The notes below the pieces were generated by a model. The model ran no database searches, was not told the DNA's origin, and was given only the letters and a program-made list of their open reading frames with translations. The translations under genes were made by a program, and so were the position numbers. This document shows, piece after piece, positions 42,521-52,091 of a DNA stretch of 64,000 nt. Each line of letters starts with the position of its first letter. Within the stretch, counting starts at the first letter, position 1. The stretch is from NCBI GenBank assembly GCA_016401345.1, contig JAEACG010000002.1, forward strand, positions 620,001 to 684,000. The letters are read 5' to 3'. This DNA is from Fictibacillus nanhaiensis (GTDB taxonomy: Bacteria > Bacillota > Bacilli > Bacillales > Fictibacillaceae).

Positions 42521-43709
42521 ACTTCTGCCGTTCTTTGCAGATATGCATATTCACATCGGAGCATCTCAAACAGGAAAAGCGATCAAGATTACAGGTTCAA
42601 GATCCCTGACACTTCGCAATATTTTACGCGTAGCCAAACATGTAAAAGGTATGGATGTCATAGGAATCATCGATTGTCATTCGCCTGAAGTCCTTCAGGA
42701 ATTAAAAGAACTTGAACAAAATGGTTACTTGCAAGAGCTCGAAGAAGGCGGCTTATCGATTGATGGATTAACACTAATACCAGGGGCCGAGATTGAGATA
42801 AACGATGAACATTGCAAAGGGCCGATCCACGTTCTTGTATATATGCCGAGTCTTGCTACGATGGAGAGGTTAAGTGCATGGCTAACTCCTCGAATGAAGA
42901 ACATCCATCTAAGTTCTCAACGGATGTACGGCAGTGCTCTTGAACTTCAGGAGTTTGTGAAGAACGCTGGTGGGTTATTTATTCCAGCCCATATTTTTAC
43001 TCCGTTCAAAAGTTTATACGGAAAAGGAGTAGATTCTTCTCTAACGGAAGTGTTAGATCCAGCTTTGATAGATGGTGTTGAACTAGGTTTAAGTTCAAAT
43101 ACCGAGATGGCATCTCGGCTTGAAGAGCTTTCTCCATTCACCTTCTTAACCAATTCTGATGCCCATTCATTAGAGAAAATCGCCCGTGAATATCAAATGC
43201 TCTCCTTAAAGAAACCATCGTTTAAAGAATTTAAAATGGCTCTTCAAGGAAAAAATGGTAGAGAGATCATTGCAAATTATGGTCTCAATCCTTATCTCGG
43301 TAAATACTATAATTCGGTTTGTGAAATATGTTTTGAGGTATACCCACCAAACAGTGTGAATTGCGTTAAATGTGGAAGTAAGAAGTTCATAAAGGGAGTC
43401 AACGACCGGATCAATGAACTTCAAGGTACAAGAACAAGTAAAGTAAACAGACCCCCGTATATTCATCAGATACCGCTCGAGTTCATACCAGGATTAGGTC
43501 CAAAATCTTTAGTGAAACTCCGTGAAGCGATTGGAACAGACATGGATATCATACATTCTTCTACCCAAAGTCAGCTGGAGGAAATTGTTAAACCAGCTGT
43601 AGCAGAACAGATCCTATCTGCTAGAAATGGAGAACTCTCTGTGCAAATAGGTGGAGGCGGAACTTACGGAAAAGTAATTCTCAATCATCCTAGTAAAAGT
43701 AAAAAATAA
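42504..43709 (+). CDS. yqxK: Endonuclease Q family protein (PHP domain; YqxK)
   Basis: The 401-residue protein has a PHP-type metal domain at the N-terminus (FADMHIHIGAS, GIIDCHSP, PGAEIEINDE, FIPAHIFTP, TNSDAHSLEKIA). A zinc finger with two CxxC pairs follows (CEIC near residue 274 and CVKC about 18 residues on), then a helix-hairpin-helix (FIPGLGPKSLVKLREAIG). This is the EndoQ layout. EndoQ nicks 5' of deaminated bases such as uracil and hypoxanthine in archaea and some Bacillus. GTG 42504 lies inside nudF with GGAG upstream, so translation is coupled. It would act in DNA base-damage repair; activity here is inferred. Confidence 0.9.
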   Translation: MQSKNKLLPFFADMHIHIGASQTGKAIKITGSRSLTLRNILRVAKHVKGMDVIGIIDCHSPEVLQELKELEQNGYLQELEEGGLSIDGLTLIPGAEIEINDEHCKGPIHVLVYMPSLATMERLSAWLTPRMKNIHLSSQRMYGSALELQEFVKNAGGLFIPAHIFTPFKSLYGKGVDSSLTEVLDPALIDGVELGLSSNTEMASRLEELSPFTFLTNSDAHSLEKIAREYQMLSLKKPSFKEFKMALQGKNGREIIANYGLNPYLGKYYNSVCEICFEVYPPNSVNCVKCGSKKFIKGVNDRINELQGTRTSKVNRPPYIHQIPLEFIPGLGPKSLVKLREAIGTDMDIIHSSTQSQLEEIVKPAVAEQILSARNGELSVQIGGGGTYGKVILNHPSKSKK

Positions 43710-43738
43710 GACATACCTTCTCCCCTGATTCATAGAAT
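43710..43738 (+). promoter_or_regulatory. Candidate sigma-E promoter of spoIIM
   Basis: GACATAC (43710-43716) is followed, after 14 bases, by CATAGAAT (43731-43738), close to the sigma-E -10 CATACAAT. spoIIM is sigma-E dependent in B. subtilis. Confidence 0.6.
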
Positions 43739-43771
43739 AGGATTAAGAGATTCGGTGGAGGAGGCTTACAT

Positions 43772-44407
43772 ATGGAGAGTGCGCGCTATTACATGCAGCG
43801 GCATCTTGAAGAAAATAAAACGTTGTATGCGTTTGTTGGTGTTCTCTTTTTAATGGGTGTCATTTTTGGGGCAATCATCGTTAATTCGTTGAGTCTGAAT
43901 CAAAAACAAGATTTATACACGTATTTATCACGTTTTTTTGTTCAAGCTGCTGAAGGTGGCTTTACGAGCAAAACAGACATGTTCTTTCAAAGCTTTGGCC
44001 ATTATTTAAAATATATGGGTCTCATGTGGATTCTAGGTTTATCTGTAATCGGGCTGCCTGTTATTTTAGTTATGCTGTTCTTAAAAGGGGTAGTAATCGG
44101 TTTTACAGTAGGATTCTTAGTGAATCAAATGGGATGGTACGGTTTTTTATTATCATTTGTATCTGTTCTCCCACAAAACGTACTATTAATACCTGCCTTT
44201 ATTATCGTAACAGTCGCTGCAGTTGCTTTTTCTTTTAAAATGATCCGTCAACTTGCCTTTAAAAGGCACCACATGCCCTTTTTGCCTCAGCTATTAAGAT
44301 ATACATTATTGGTAGCGGGTGTAGGTGTCATGGTATTGCTTGCTTCAACGATGGAAGCATTTTTTACTCCAGCCCTTATGGAACAAGTAATCAAATGGTC
44401 AATATAA
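43772..44407 (+). CDS. spoIIM: Stage II sporulation protein M
   Basis: This 211-residue membrane protein has about five helices and a soluble N-terminus (MESARYYMQRHLEENKTLYA). SpoIIM works with SpoIID and SpoIIP in the DMP complex that thins septal peptidoglycan and drives engulfment, residing in the mother-cell septal membrane. Length and composition match the family. A GGAGGAG ribosome site lies before ATG 43772. A sigma-E type promoter is present upstream. Confidence 0.95.
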   Translation: MESARYYMQRHLEENKTLYAFVGVLFLMGVIFGAIIVNSLSLNQKQDLYTYLSRFFVQAAEGGFTSKTDMFFQSFGHYLKYMGLMWILGLSVIGLPVILVMLFLKGVVIGFTVGFLVNQMGWYGFLLSFVSVLPQNVLLIPAFIIVTVAAVAFSFKMIRQLAFKRHHMPFLPQLLRYTLLVAGVGVMVLLASTMEAFFTPALMEQVIKWSI

Positions 44408-44428
44408 CTAGAAAGAATAATTATTTTT

Positions 44429-44443
44429 TTATAATAAGTTTAA
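44429..44443 (+). promoter_or_regulatory. Possible PerR box upstream of fur
   Basis: TTATAATAAGTTTAA resembles the PerR consensus TTATAATNATTATAA in the left half exactly and partly in the right. PerR regulates fur in B. subtilis. It is a pattern match in a very AT-rich stretch and may be chance. Confidence 0.35.
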
Positions 44444-44467
44444 ATCGTTAATTAAAATGACTTTAAA

Positions 44468-44496
44468 TTGACAACTTTTTTCTCCTTGCTTATAAT
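44468..44496 (+). promoter_or_regulatory. Sigma-A promoter of fur
   Basis: Consensus TTGACA (44468-44473), spacer of exactly 17, consensus TATAAT (44491-44496), with the fur ATG 32 bases further on. Confidence 0.85.
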
Positions 44497-44527
44497 TATC
44501 TTGTGCATACATAAGGAGGAAAAGGGT

Positions 44528-44998
44528 ATGGAAAGCAGAATCGACCGTATCAAAAAACAGCTGCATTCACAAAGTTATAAGCTGACTCCACAGCGTGAGG
44601 CGACCGTGAGAGTCCTCCTCGAAAACGAAGAAGATCATTTAAGTGCGGAAGATGTTTATCTGCTCGTAAAAGAAAAGGCGCCAGAGATTGGTTTGGCGAC
44701 CGTTTACCGTACTCTGGAACTCTTAACCGAACTTAAGGTAGTCGATAAGATTAACTTTGGGGATGGGGTATCCCGTTACGATCTTAGAACTGAAGGTGCT
44801 GATCATTTTCATCATCATCTCGTTTGTATCGAATGTGGAGCGGTGGACGAAATACAAGAAGACCTTCTTGGCGATGTGGAAAAAGTAGTTGAAGAAGGCT
44901 GGAATTTTAAAATTAAAGATCACAGACTGACATTTCATGGAATCTGTCACAGATGTCATCCTAAGGATAATAATGAAGGTGAAGGAAGCGAAGAGTAG
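44528..44998 (+). CDS. fur: Ferric uptake regulator Fur
   Basis: This 156-residue Fur-family repressor has winged-helix residues KLTPQREATVRVLL and GLATVYRTLELL, the metal-binding HFHHHLVCIECG, and the structural zinc Cys pairs CIEC and CHRC near the C-terminus. Placement next to xerD and spoIIM identifies it as Fur and not PerR or Zur. ATG 44528 has AAGGAGG upstream. An open extension upstream includes the promoter itself and is not translated. With Fe2+ it represses siderophore and iron uptake genes. Confidence 0.95.
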   Translation: MESRIDRIKKQLHSQSYKLTPQREATVRVLLENEEDHLSAEDVYLLVKEKAPEIGLATVYRTLELLTELKVVDKINFGDGVSRYDLRTEGADHFHHHLVCIECGAVDEIQEDLLGDVEKVVEEGWNFKIKDHRLTFHGICHRCHPKDNNEGEGSEE

Positions 44999-45010
44999 CG
45001 CTTCCTTTTT
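44982..45010 (+). terminator. Intrinsic terminator of fur
   Basis: AAGGAAGCG (44982-44990) / CGCTTCCTT (44999-45007) with an 8-base loop ending in the stop codon, then TTT. Confidence 0.85.
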
Positions 45011-45201
45011 GTATTTTGCTCTATAGCATTGAAATCAGGAACTATTATCTAAGAGGAATTAATACTCATTTAGAAGATATTAGGCAAAGAATATTTACAA
45101 AGTCCCAAGAATCGGGTAACGTATGATGTGTAGATTCAACTTTTATGTATAATCGGGGAACATGTGGGCATAACCTGTACTATATGAGGACAGGGGTGGA
45201 C

Positions 45202-45432
45202 ATGATGATTTCCTGGATGAAAATGGTTTGGAATACAACAAAGGTGTTCTTTGCTTTTTCAATTTGCACGCTCGTGTTTTATTTCGGTTTGCTTTGGATC
45301 AATCAAGAATATGAAAACTATCATAGATATGACGAACCAAAAGGTAAAGCTGTTAAAGTCTTTAACTTGAGTTCTGATAAGGACTCAAACGCTGTAAAAA
45401 GACTTTTTTATTTTTATCAGACCGGTGAGTAA
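45202..45432 (+). CDS. yqzK: YqzK family membrane protein (DUF4227)
   Basis: The 76-residue protein has one transmembrane helix at about residues 12-30 ([19 protein letters not shown]) followed by a charged [12 protein letters not shown] region. This is the pattern of B. subtilis YqzK, which sits between fur and xerD. Function unknown. The start is ATG 45202 or the adjacent ATG 45205, with AGGGGTGG just upstream. xerD begins 11 bases after its stop, so the two are co-transcribed. Confidence 0.85.
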   Translation: MMISWMKMVWNTTKVFFAFSICTLVFYFGLLWINQEYENYHRYDEPKGKAVKVFNLSSDKDSNAVKRLFYFYQTGE

Positions 45433-45443
45433 GGAGGGGTAGA

Positions 45444-46334
45444 GTGAACGATCATGTTCAGGATTTTCTTCAATACATTATTGTAGAACGAGCCCTCTCA
45501 AAGAACACAATCGACTCCTATAAGAGAGATTTAACTCAATATGTACGGTATCTTGAAAAAGTCGAATCTCTTGAAACTATTCATGAGATTGACCGTAATC
45601 ATATAATGGGATATCTTTTATTTTTAAAAGAGAATGGTAAGGCTTCCACGACGCTAGCGCGCAACATTGCGTCTATTCGGTCTTTTCACCAGTTTCTTTT
45701 AAGAGAGAAGGTCTCTAATCAAGATCCTTCTGTACATATTGAAACACCTAAAACAGAGCGGAAGCTTCCGAAAGTTCTATCTACAGATGAGGTTGAAGCA
45801 CTGTTAGACAGACCTGCTGCGAACGATCCATTCTCACAAAGAGATAAGGGCATGCTCGAGCTTTTGTATGCAACTGGCATTCGAGTTTCAGAACTTGTGC
45901 AGCTTAATATAGGAGATGTCCATTTAGATATGGGATTCATCCGCTGTATAGGCAAAGGGAACAAAGAAAGAATCATCCCTTTAGGAAAGATGGCCCAAAC
46001 GGCAATCGAACGATATCTGCAAAATGGACGTTCAATCATGTTAAAAGGCAAGAAGACAGATGCACTCTTTTTGAATCATCACGGAAATCGTTTGTCTCGC
46101 CAGGGATTTTGGAAGATATTAAAGCAACTAGCAAGAAAAGCGCATATCGAGAAGGAACTTACACCGCATACACTTCGTCATTCGTTCGCAACTCATCTAT
46201 TAGAAAACGGAGCGGATCTGCGTGCAGTGCAAGAGATGTTAGGACATGCTGATATTTCCACAACACAAATTTATACCCATGTAACGAAAACAAGATTAAA
46301 AGATGTATACTCCGCCTTCCATCCGAGGGCGTGA
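45444..46334 (+). CDS. xerD: Tyrosine recombinase XerD
   Basis: This 296-residue site-specific recombinase has a SAM-like N-terminal domain ([20 protein letters not shown]). The catalytic domain contains Arg in [21 protein letters not shown] with His-x-x-Arg, the second His in MLGHADI and the nucleophile Tyr in TQIYTH. It resolves chromosome dimers at dif. GTG 45444 has AAGGAGGGG upstream. Confidence 0.95.
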   Translation: MNDHVQDFLQYIIVERALSKNTIDSYKRDLTQYVRYLEKVESLETIHEIDRNHIMGYLLFLKENGKASTTLARNIASIRSFHQFLLREKVSNQDPSVHIETPKTERKLPKVLSTDEVEALLDRPAANDPFSQRDKGMLELLYATGIRVSELVQLNIGDVHLDMGFIRCIGKGNKERIIPLGKMAQTAIERYLQNGRSIMLKGKKTDALFLNHHGNRLSRQGFWKILKQLARKAHIEKELTPHTLRHSFATHLLENGADLRAVQEMLGHADISTTQIYTHVTKTRLKDVYSAFHPRA

Positions 46335-46352
46335 GCTTTCTTTTTTTGATAA

Positions 46353-46372
46353 GATGTCAGACTTCTGACATC
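46353..46372. promoter_or_regulatory. Palindromic hairpin between xerD and deoB
   Basis: GATGTCAG (46353-46360) and CTGACATC (46365-46372) form a perfect 8-bp stem with loop ACTT, 20 bases after the xerD stop. No T tract follows directly, so it could be a weak terminator or an operator of the nucleoside operon. Confidence 0.45.
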
Positions 46373-46447
46373 ATCAAGAATTTGTTTGTTGTTTCTGCTA
46401 TAAGGAAATAGTAAATAAAGTGAATGTACGAATTTCAGGAGGACAAA

Positions 46448-47632
46448 ATGAAACAATCACGTTTTAAGAGAACATTTTTAGTCGTAATGGATTCTGTAGG
46501 AATTGGTGAAGCGCCAGATGCAGAAAAATTCGGAGATAAAGGAGCTCACACGCTAGGGCACATCGCACGTGAGATGAACGGCCTCAACGTTCCGAACATG
46601 GAAAAGCTAGGCCTTGGAAACATTGATTCGACGATGGAAGGAATTCAGAAAGCAACGAACCCAATCGGACATTATGCGAAACTTCCTGAACTTTCAAATG
46701 GTAAAGATACGATGACGGGACATTGGGAGATCATGGGTCTTCACATAAAAGAACCTTTTCAAACGTTTCCGGATGGCTTTCCTGATGAGTTGATCGATAT
46801 GCTTACCGAAAAATGGGGTAGAGGAATTCTAGGGAACAAAGCTGCGTCAGGTACTGAAATTATTACTGAGCTCGGAGAAGAGCATGTGAAAACAGGAAAG
46901 TTGATCGTTTATACGTCTGCTGACTCTGTGTTGCAGATTGCAGCTCATGAGGATGTCGTTCCGCTAGAAGAATTATATGAAATCTGCGAAACGGCGAGAG
47001 AAATGACACGTGAAGGTAAGTATATGTTAGGAAGAATCATTGCTCGTCCGTTTAAAGGTGAACCAGGAGCATTTGAAAGAACGTCTAACCGTCACGACTA
47101 TGCCCTAAAACCTTTCGGAAGAACGGTTATGAACGAGTTAGAAGACGCAGGATACGACAGCATCGCACTAGGTAAGATCTCTGATATCTTTGACGGTGAA
47201 GGTGTGACGAAAGCCATTCGTACGAAATCGAACATGGATGGGATGGACAAGCTTGTGAAGTCGATGGATGAAGACTTTACAGGTCTAAACTTTTTGAACT
47301 TGGTTGATTTTGATGCATTGTTCGGACATAGAAGAGATCCAAAAGGATATGGTCAGGCATTAGAAGAATTTGATGCTCGATTGCCAGAGGTACTTGAAAA
47401 GCTAAAAGAAGACGATCTGCTTATCATCACGGCAGACCATGGAAACGATCCTGTTCATCATGGAACAGATCACACACGTGAATATGTGCCATTGATGGTA
47501 TATTACAAAGGCATTAAAGAAGGTAAAGAACTTAGCGTAGGTAATACGTTCGCTGATATTGGTGCAACGATCGCTGAGATTTATGATGTGAAAAAACCTA
47601 CTATCGGTCAAAGCTTTTTAAATCAACTTTAA
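46448..47632 (+). CDS. deoB: Phosphopentomutase
   Basis: This 394-residue alkaline-phosphatase superfamily enzyme interconverts (deoxy)ribose 1- and 5-phosphate. The N-terminal metal and nucleophile region is [14 protein letters not shown], and [20 protein letters not shown] carries the manganese ligands. ATG 46448 follows CAGGAGG. It leads a salvage operon with purine nucleoside phosphorylase and pyrimidine nucleoside phosphorylase, so the three enzymes degrade nucleosides to bases and sugar phosphate. Confidence 0.96.
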   Translation: MKQSRFKRTFLVVMDSVGIGEAPDAEKFGDKGAHTLGHIAREMNGLNVPNMEKLGLGNIDSTMEGIQKATNPIGHYAKLPELSNGKDTMTGHWEIMGLHIKEPFQTFPDGFPDELIDMLTEKWGRGILGNKAASGTEIITELGEEHVKTGKLIVYTSADSVLQIAAHEDVVPLEELYEICETAREMTREGKYMLGRIIARPFKGEPGAFERTSNRHDYALKPFGRTVMNELEDAGYDSIALGKISDIFDGEGVTKAIRTKSNMDGMDKLVKSMDEDFTGLNFLNLVDFDALFGHRRDPKGYGQALEEFDARLPEVLEKLKEDDLLIITADHGNDPVHHGTDHTREYVPLMVYYKGIKEGKELSVGNTFADIGATIAEIYDVKKPTIGQSFLNQL

Positions 47633-47656
47633 GGTTAAGTTAAGGGGGAAATGAAC

Positions 47657-48469
47657 ATGTCAAAGCAATTACAAACATCTGCTGATTTTATTCAATCAAA
47701 ACTTACTTCTACTCCAAAAATAGGTTTGATCTTAGGCTCTGGTCTAGGAATCCTTGCGGAAGAAATTCAAAACCCAGTTATAATACCATACTCAGATATT
47801 CCTGAATTTCCTGTATCGACTGTAGAAGGTCACGCTGGACAGCTTGTTATTGGTGAGCTTGCTGGAAAACAAGTAGTAGCGATGCAAGGGCGTTTTCATT
47901 ATTACGAAGGATACTCGATGGAAAAAGTAACGTTTCCAGTTCGTGTGATGAAATTGATCGGTGTTGAAACAATCGTTGTAACGAACGCTGCAGGCGGTGT
48001 TAACAAGGATTTCGAAGCTGGAGACCTTATGCTGATCACAGATCATATCAATAACTTCGGCAACAATCCGCTAATTGGCGCAAATGATGATTCGTTTGGC
48101 GTTCGTTTTCCAGATATGAGTGAAGCTTACACGTTATCTCTGCAAGATGTTGCACGCAGTGTAGCAAAAGACTTAAACATCTCATTAAAAGAAGGAGTTT
48201 ACGCTGGAAATACAGGCCCTTCATATGAAACACCTGCAGAAGTAAGAATGCTTCGTGTATGGGGAGCAGATGCTGTTGGCATGTCTACGGTTCCGGAAGT
48301 AATCATCGCTCGCCATGCTGGAATGAAAGTTCTGGGTATTTCTTGTATTTCTAATATGGCTGCAGGTATCTTAGATCAACCGTTAACACATGATGAAGTA
48401 ATGGAAACAACAGAGATGGTAAAATCCAATTTCCTTTCTTTAGTTAAAGGGATCGTTAAGGAAATCTAG
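47657..48469 (+). CDS. punA: Purine-nucleoside phosphorylase
   Basis: This 270-residue trimeric-type PNP has LILGSGLGILAEEI (phosphate loop), VEGHAGQLVIG, GRFHYYEGYSMEKVTFPVRV, TNAAGGVN and the substrate Glu/Asn region. It releases guanine or hypoxanthine from nucleosides. ATG 47657 gives a normal 8-base spacing from AGGGGG, better than ATG 47651. The equivalent B. subtilis gene is pupG. Confidence 0.95.
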   Translation: MSKQLQTSADFIQSKLTSTPKIGLILGSGLGILAEEIQNPVIIPYSDIPEFPVSTVEGHAGQLVIGELAGKQVVAMQGRFHYYEGYSMEKVTFPVRVMKLIGVETIVVTNAAGGVNKDFEAGDLMLITDHINNFGNNPLIGANDDSFGVRFPDMSEAYTLSLQDVARSVAKDLNISLKEGVYAGNTGPSYETPAEVRMLRVWGADAVGMSTVPEVIIARHAGMKVLGISCISNMAAGILDQPLTHDEVMETTEMVKSNFLSLVKGIVKEI

Positions 48470-48557
48470 CTGACAGTCTCTGCGTGAAGTCCGAAGTATT
48501 TAATTTAACTTTTAAAAATATGTTCATATGAAGTGATAAGAAAGTGGTGCTATTAAC

Positions 48558-49862
48558 ATGAGAATGGTTGATTTAATTCAAAAAAAGCGTGATGGAAAAG
48601 AACTAACAAAAGCGGAAATCGATTTTATTATTCAAAATTATACAAATGGTGATATTCCGGACTATCAAATGTCTGCATTTGCAATGGCTGTATACTTTAA
48701 AGATATGACAACTGAAGAGCGCGCGCATTTAACGATGGCGATGGTAGAGTCAGGTGATCAGATTGACCTTTCTGCGATCGAAGGGATTAAAGTAGACAAG
48801 CACTCAACGGGTGGTGTTGGTGATACAACGACTCTTGTTCTAGCTCCATTAGTTGCTGCACTTGATGTACCTGTAGCGAAAATGTCGGGAAGAGGGCTTG
48901 GCCATACAGGTGGAACGATCGACAAATTGGAAGCTGTACCTGGTTTCCACGTTGAGATCGACAACCAAGAATTTATTGACCTTGTAAATAAAAATAAACT
49001 TGCTGTTATCGGGCAAAGCGGAAACCTAACACCAGCTGATAAAAAGCTGTATGGTCTTCGTGACGTAACGGCAACAGTTAACTCTATCCCATTGATCGCG
49101 AGCTCGATCATGAGTAAAAAAATCGCAGCTGGTGCTGATGCAATCGTCCTTGATGTAAAAACAGGTGCGGGAGCATTCATGAAAACACCAGAAGAAGCAG
49201 AAGAACTCGCTAACGCAATGGTGAAAATTGGTAATGCAGTAGGACGTAACACGATGGCTGTTATCTCTGATATGAGCCAGCCTCTAGGTCTTGCGATCGG
49301 AAATGCTTTAGAGATCAAGGAAGCAATCGATACGCTTAATGGTCAAGGACCAAAAGACCTTGAAGAACTTTGCTTAACTTTAGGTTCTCACATGGTGTAT
49401 CTTGCGAAAAAAGCAGATTCACTCGAGCAAGCACGTGAGATGCTAAAAGAAGTAATCGCTTCTGGAAAAGCACTTGAAACATTAAAAGTGTTCCTAAAAG
49501 CTCAAGGTGGAGACGAATCAGTGGTTGATCATCCAGAAAGAATGCCACAAGCTGCACATACATTTGAGTTAGCTGCAGATGAAGAAGGCTATGTTTCTGA
49601 AATTGTTGCAGATGAGATTGGTACGGCGGCAATGATCTTAGGTGCAGGTCGCGCTACGAAAGAATCTGAGATCGATCTAGCTGTCGGATTAATGCTTAAC
49701 AAAAAAGTCGGTGACCAAGTTTCTAAAGGTGATTCACTTGTAACCATTTACAGCAATACTGAGAATGTAGAAGAAGTGAAGAAGAAAATCCGTGAGGCTT
49801 ATACGATTTCGAAAGATGCTGTAGAAGCTCCACCACTTGTTTATAAAGAGATTAAGAAATAA
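48558..49862 (+). CDS. pdp: Pyrimidine-nucleoside phosphorylase
   Basis: This 434-residue member of the thymidine/pyrimidine phosphorylase family has [20 protein letters not shown] (phosphate loop) and the signature [16 protein letters not shown]. The C-terminal domain includes [16 protein letters not shown]. It cleaves uridine, thymidine and deoxyuridine. ATG 48558 has only a weak AGTGGTG ribosome site. In B. subtilis pdp lies elsewhere, next to nupC and dra, so its presence after punA is a rearrangement relative to that species. Confidence 0.94.
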   Translation: MRMVDLIQKKRDGKELTKAEIDFIIQNYTNGDIPDYQMSAFAMAVYFKDMTTEERAHLTMAMVESGDQIDLSAIEGIKVDKHSTGGVGDTTTLVLAPLVAALDVPVAKMSGRGLGHTGGTIDKLEAVPGFHVEIDNQEFIDLVNKNKLAVIGQSGNLTPADKKLYGLRDVTATVNSIPLIASSIMSKKIAAGADAIVLDVKTGAGAFMKTPEEAEELANAMVKIGNAVGRNTMAVISDMSQPLGLAIGNALEIKEAIDTLNGQGPKDLEELCLTLGSHMVYLAKKADSLEQAREMLKEVIASGKALETLKVFLKAQGGDESVVDHPERMPQAAHTFELAADEEGYVSEIVADEIGTAAMILGAGRATKESEIDLAVGLMLNKKVGDQVSKGDSLVTIYSNTENVEEVKKKIREAYTISKDAVEAPPLVYKEIKK

Positions 49863-49870
49863 TGAATACC

Positions 49871-49910
49871 AAAAATGACCCAAGAGTTAGTACTCTAGGG
49901 TCATTTTTTT
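49871..49910 (+). terminator. Intrinsic terminator of deoB-punA-pdp
   Basis: AAAAATGACCC (49871-49881) pairs with GGGTCATTTTT, with an inner AGAGT/ACTCT stem, followed by a T tract to 49910. Confidence 0.9.
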
Positions 49911-49944
49911 GTTTTCTCGAACTTCGAAATGGTTGGAAGATCCG

Positions 49945-49973
49945 GTATAAAGTGAAAAAATATGGAAAAAATA
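49945..49973 (+). promoter_or_regulatory. Candidate sigma-F promoter of dacF
   Basis: GTATA (49945-49949), 14 bases, then GGAAAAAATA (49964-49973), which fits the sigma-F -10 GGnnAnAnTn. dacF is sigma-F dependent in B. subtilis. Confidence 0.5.
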
Positions 49974-49998
49974 ATACTATATGAATGGAGGGAACTGT

Positions 49999-51171
49999 AT
50001 GAAAGGCGTTATTTCAGGTCTACTAAGTATTTGTTTGTTGGCTTCTTTTTCAATCCCAAAAGCGGAGGCAGCAGAAAAAGCAAAAGAAAAAATAAAGCTT
50101 GCAGAACAGAGCCACTCGGCCATTTTAATGGAGCAAGATAGTGGGAGTGTGCTATTTGAAAAGAATAGCCATGAGAAGCTGCCGCCAGCGAGCATGACCA
50201 AAATCATGACGATGATATTAATCATGGAAGCCATCGATAAAGGCAAGATCAGCTGGAATGATAAGATTCGTGTAAGTGAATATGCGGCAAGCATGGGAGG
50301 ATCTCAAATCTTCCTTGAACCAGGTGAAGAGATGCGAGTAGAAGACATGGTGAAAGGAATAGCAATCGGAAGTGCGAACGATGCTTCAGTGGCTATGGCA
50401 GAACATATCGCTGGATCTGTTGAATCCTTTGTAGATCGTATGAACGATAAAGCGAAACAACTCGGTTTAAACGATACGTTCTTTAAAAATCCTACAGGGC
50501 TTCCTGCTGCAGGTCATTATACGTCTGCTCATGATATGGCCCTTATGGGAAAAGAACTTCTTAAGCATGAGGAAGTTACAAAGTTCACAGGACTTTATGA
50601 AGATTATTTAAGAGAAGAAACAGAAAAGAAATTTTGGCTTGTTAATACGAACAGACTTGTTAAGTTCTATCCAGGGGTAGATGGGTTGAAAACGGGCTTC
50701 ACGAACGAAGCAAAATATTGTTTAACAGCCACTGCTAACAAGAACGGGATGAGAGTCATCGCTGTTGTTATGGGAGCACCTTCTCCTAAAGACAGAAATG
50801 CTCAAGTTACTTCGATGCTTGACTACGCTTTTACACAGTTTTCAACGAAAAAGCTTTATGCAAGACATGAGATTGTAAAAGAAGTTAAAGTACAAAAAGC
50901 GGAAAAGTCCAAACTTCCTGTTGTTACTTCAGAACACATTTCACTGTTATTGAAGAAGGGTGAGACAGCGAAAAAAGTGAAAACTGAAGTAAATGTAGAT
51001 AAAGATCTGAAATTACCTGTAAAAAAGGGACAGCAGATCGGTTCTTTAAAAATATATAACGGGAACAAGCTGATAACAGAAAGTCCTGTGTTAGCTTCAG
51101 AGACGGTAAAAAAAGCATCTTGGTGGAAACTTTTCAAACGAACAGCAGGACAAATGTCAAAATCCTCATGA
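49999..51171 (+). CDS. dacF: D-alanyl-D-alanine carboxypeptidase DacF
   Basis: This 390-residue low-molecular-weight penicillin-binding protein has a signal peptide with mature start near AEAAEKAK, SxxK in PPASMTKIM, SxN in IGSANDAS and KTG in VDGLKTGFT. The C-terminal domain (about residues 285-370) is the PBP5-type, followed by a membrane-associating tail. It trims cortex or forespore peptidoglycan. ATG 49999 has GGAGGG six bases upstream. It directly precedes spoIIA, and the operons can read through. Confidence 0.94.
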   Translation: MKGVISGLLSICLLASFSIPKAEAAEKAKEKIKLAEQSHSAILMEQDSGSVLFEKNSHEKLPPASMTKIMTMILIMEAIDKGKISWNDKIRVSEYAASMGGSQIFLEPGEEMRVEDMVKGIAIGSANDASVAMAEHIAGSVESFVDRMNDKAKQLGLNDTFFKNPTGLPAAGHYTSAHDMALMGKELLKHEEVTKFTGLYEDYLREETEKKFWLVNTNRLVKFYPGVDGLKTGFTNEAKYCLTATANKNGMRVIAVVMGAPSPKDRNAQVTSMLDYAFTQFSTKKLYARHEIVKEVKVQKAEKSKLPVVTSEHISLLLKKGETAKKVKTEVNVDKDLKLPVKKGQQIGSLKIYNGNKLITESPVLASETVKKASWWKLFKRTAGQMSKSS

Positions 51172-51226
51172 CTTTAATGATTTCTTGACAGTTATAGGCG
51201 AATTCCCACTAGTTTTGTCAAGAGTG

Positions 51227-51254
51227 AAGGAATTCGTCTTTTTTTATAGAAAAT
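51227..51254 (+). promoter_or_regulatory. Candidate sigma-H promoter of the spoIIA operon
   Basis: AAGGAATT (51227-51234), 13 bases, then AGAAAAT (51248-51254), close to the sigma-H pattern RnAGGAwww-N12-14-RnnGAAT. It lies 33 bases before spoIIAA. Confidence 0.6.
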
Positions 51255-51286
51255 TCACGTTATCCAAAAAAGAAGGAGAGGATAGC

Positions 51287-51637
51287 GTGGGATTAGCTGT
51301 CAATTTGGAACTTAAACACACCGTATTATGCATCCGCTTAGATGGAGAACTTGATCACCATACTGCGGACATGCTTCGGTCACAAGTGGAAGATTATTTG
51401 AGGAAGCATACGGTAAACCATATTGTCTTAAATTTAGAAGGTTTGAGTTTCATGGATAGTTCAGGTTTAGGCGTTATACTAGGGCGTTATAAGCAGATCA
51501 AAAGTCAGAATGGTGAGATGGTGGTATGCGCCATATCTCCAGCGGTAAAACGACTTTTTGAGATGTCAGGACTGTTTAAGATTATCAAGCTTGAAGAAGA
51601 TGAAGAGCTTGCCCTTCAGGCTTTGGGGGTGGCTTAA
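51287..51637 (+). CDS. spoIIAA: Anti-sigma-F factor antagonist SpoIIAA
   Basis: This 116-residue STAS-domain protein has the phosphorylated serine at Ser58 in [17 protein letters not shown]. Unphosphorylated SpoIIAA frees sigma-F from SpoIIAB in the forespore. The GTG at 51287 is the start: GAAGGAGAGG lies upstream, and the N-terminus then aligns residue for residue with B. subtilis SpoIIAA. An in-frame extension upstream would run through the promoter. The stop is separated from spoIIAB by one base. Confidence 0.96.
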   Translation: MGLAVNLELKHTVLCIRLDGELDHHTADMLRSQVEDYLRKHTVNHIVLNLEGLSFMDSSGLGVILGRYKQIKSQNGEMVVCAISPAVKRLFEMSGLFKIIKLEEDEELALQALGVA

Positions 51638-51638
51638 A

Positions 51639-52079
51639 ATGAGAAATGAGATGAAGATTCAGTTTTCAGCGTTAAGTCAGAATGAATCCTTCGCACGTGT
51701 GACGGTTGCTGCGTTTATCGCTCAGATCGACCCAACAGTTGATGAACTGACAGAGATCAAAACCGTTGTATCTGAAGCGGTGACGAACGCGATCATTCAC
51801 GGATACGAAAACAAAGCAACTGGAATGGTTTATATTGAAGCAGCTATCGAGGAGGATACGATCCACCTTACGATCCGTGACGAAGGTTTGGGAATTCGTG
51901 ATCTTGATCAAGCAAGACAGCCGCTATATACGTCCAAGCCAGAACTAGAACGCTCAGGAATGGGTTTTACGATCATGGAGAATTTTATGGATAGTGTAGA
52001 AGTCATCTCAGAACCGTCTTACGGCACTACGATTCATTTGACAAAATACTTGACCAAAAATAAAGCAATGTGTAATTAA
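51639..52079 (+). CDS. spoIIAB: Anti-sigma-F factor / serine kinase SpoIIAB
   Basis: This 146-residue GHKL-type kinase has N box [13 protein letters not shown] and ATP-lid residues [10 protein letters not shown] and [15 protein letters not shown]. It binds and inhibits sigma-F with ATP and phosphorylates SpoIIAA. Its length equals that of B. subtilis SpoIIAB, and ATG 51639 is in the matching position. An upstream in-frame extension overlaps spoIIAA and is not used. Confidence 0.96.
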   Translation: MRNEMKIQFSALSQNESFARVTVAAFIAQIDPTVDELTEIKTVVSEAVTNAIIHGYENKATGMVYIEAAIEEDTIHLTIRDEGLGIRDLDQARQPLYTSKPELERSGMGFTIMENFMDSVEVISEPSYGTTIHLTKYLTKNKAMCN

Positions 52080-52091
52080 GGGAGTATGTCT

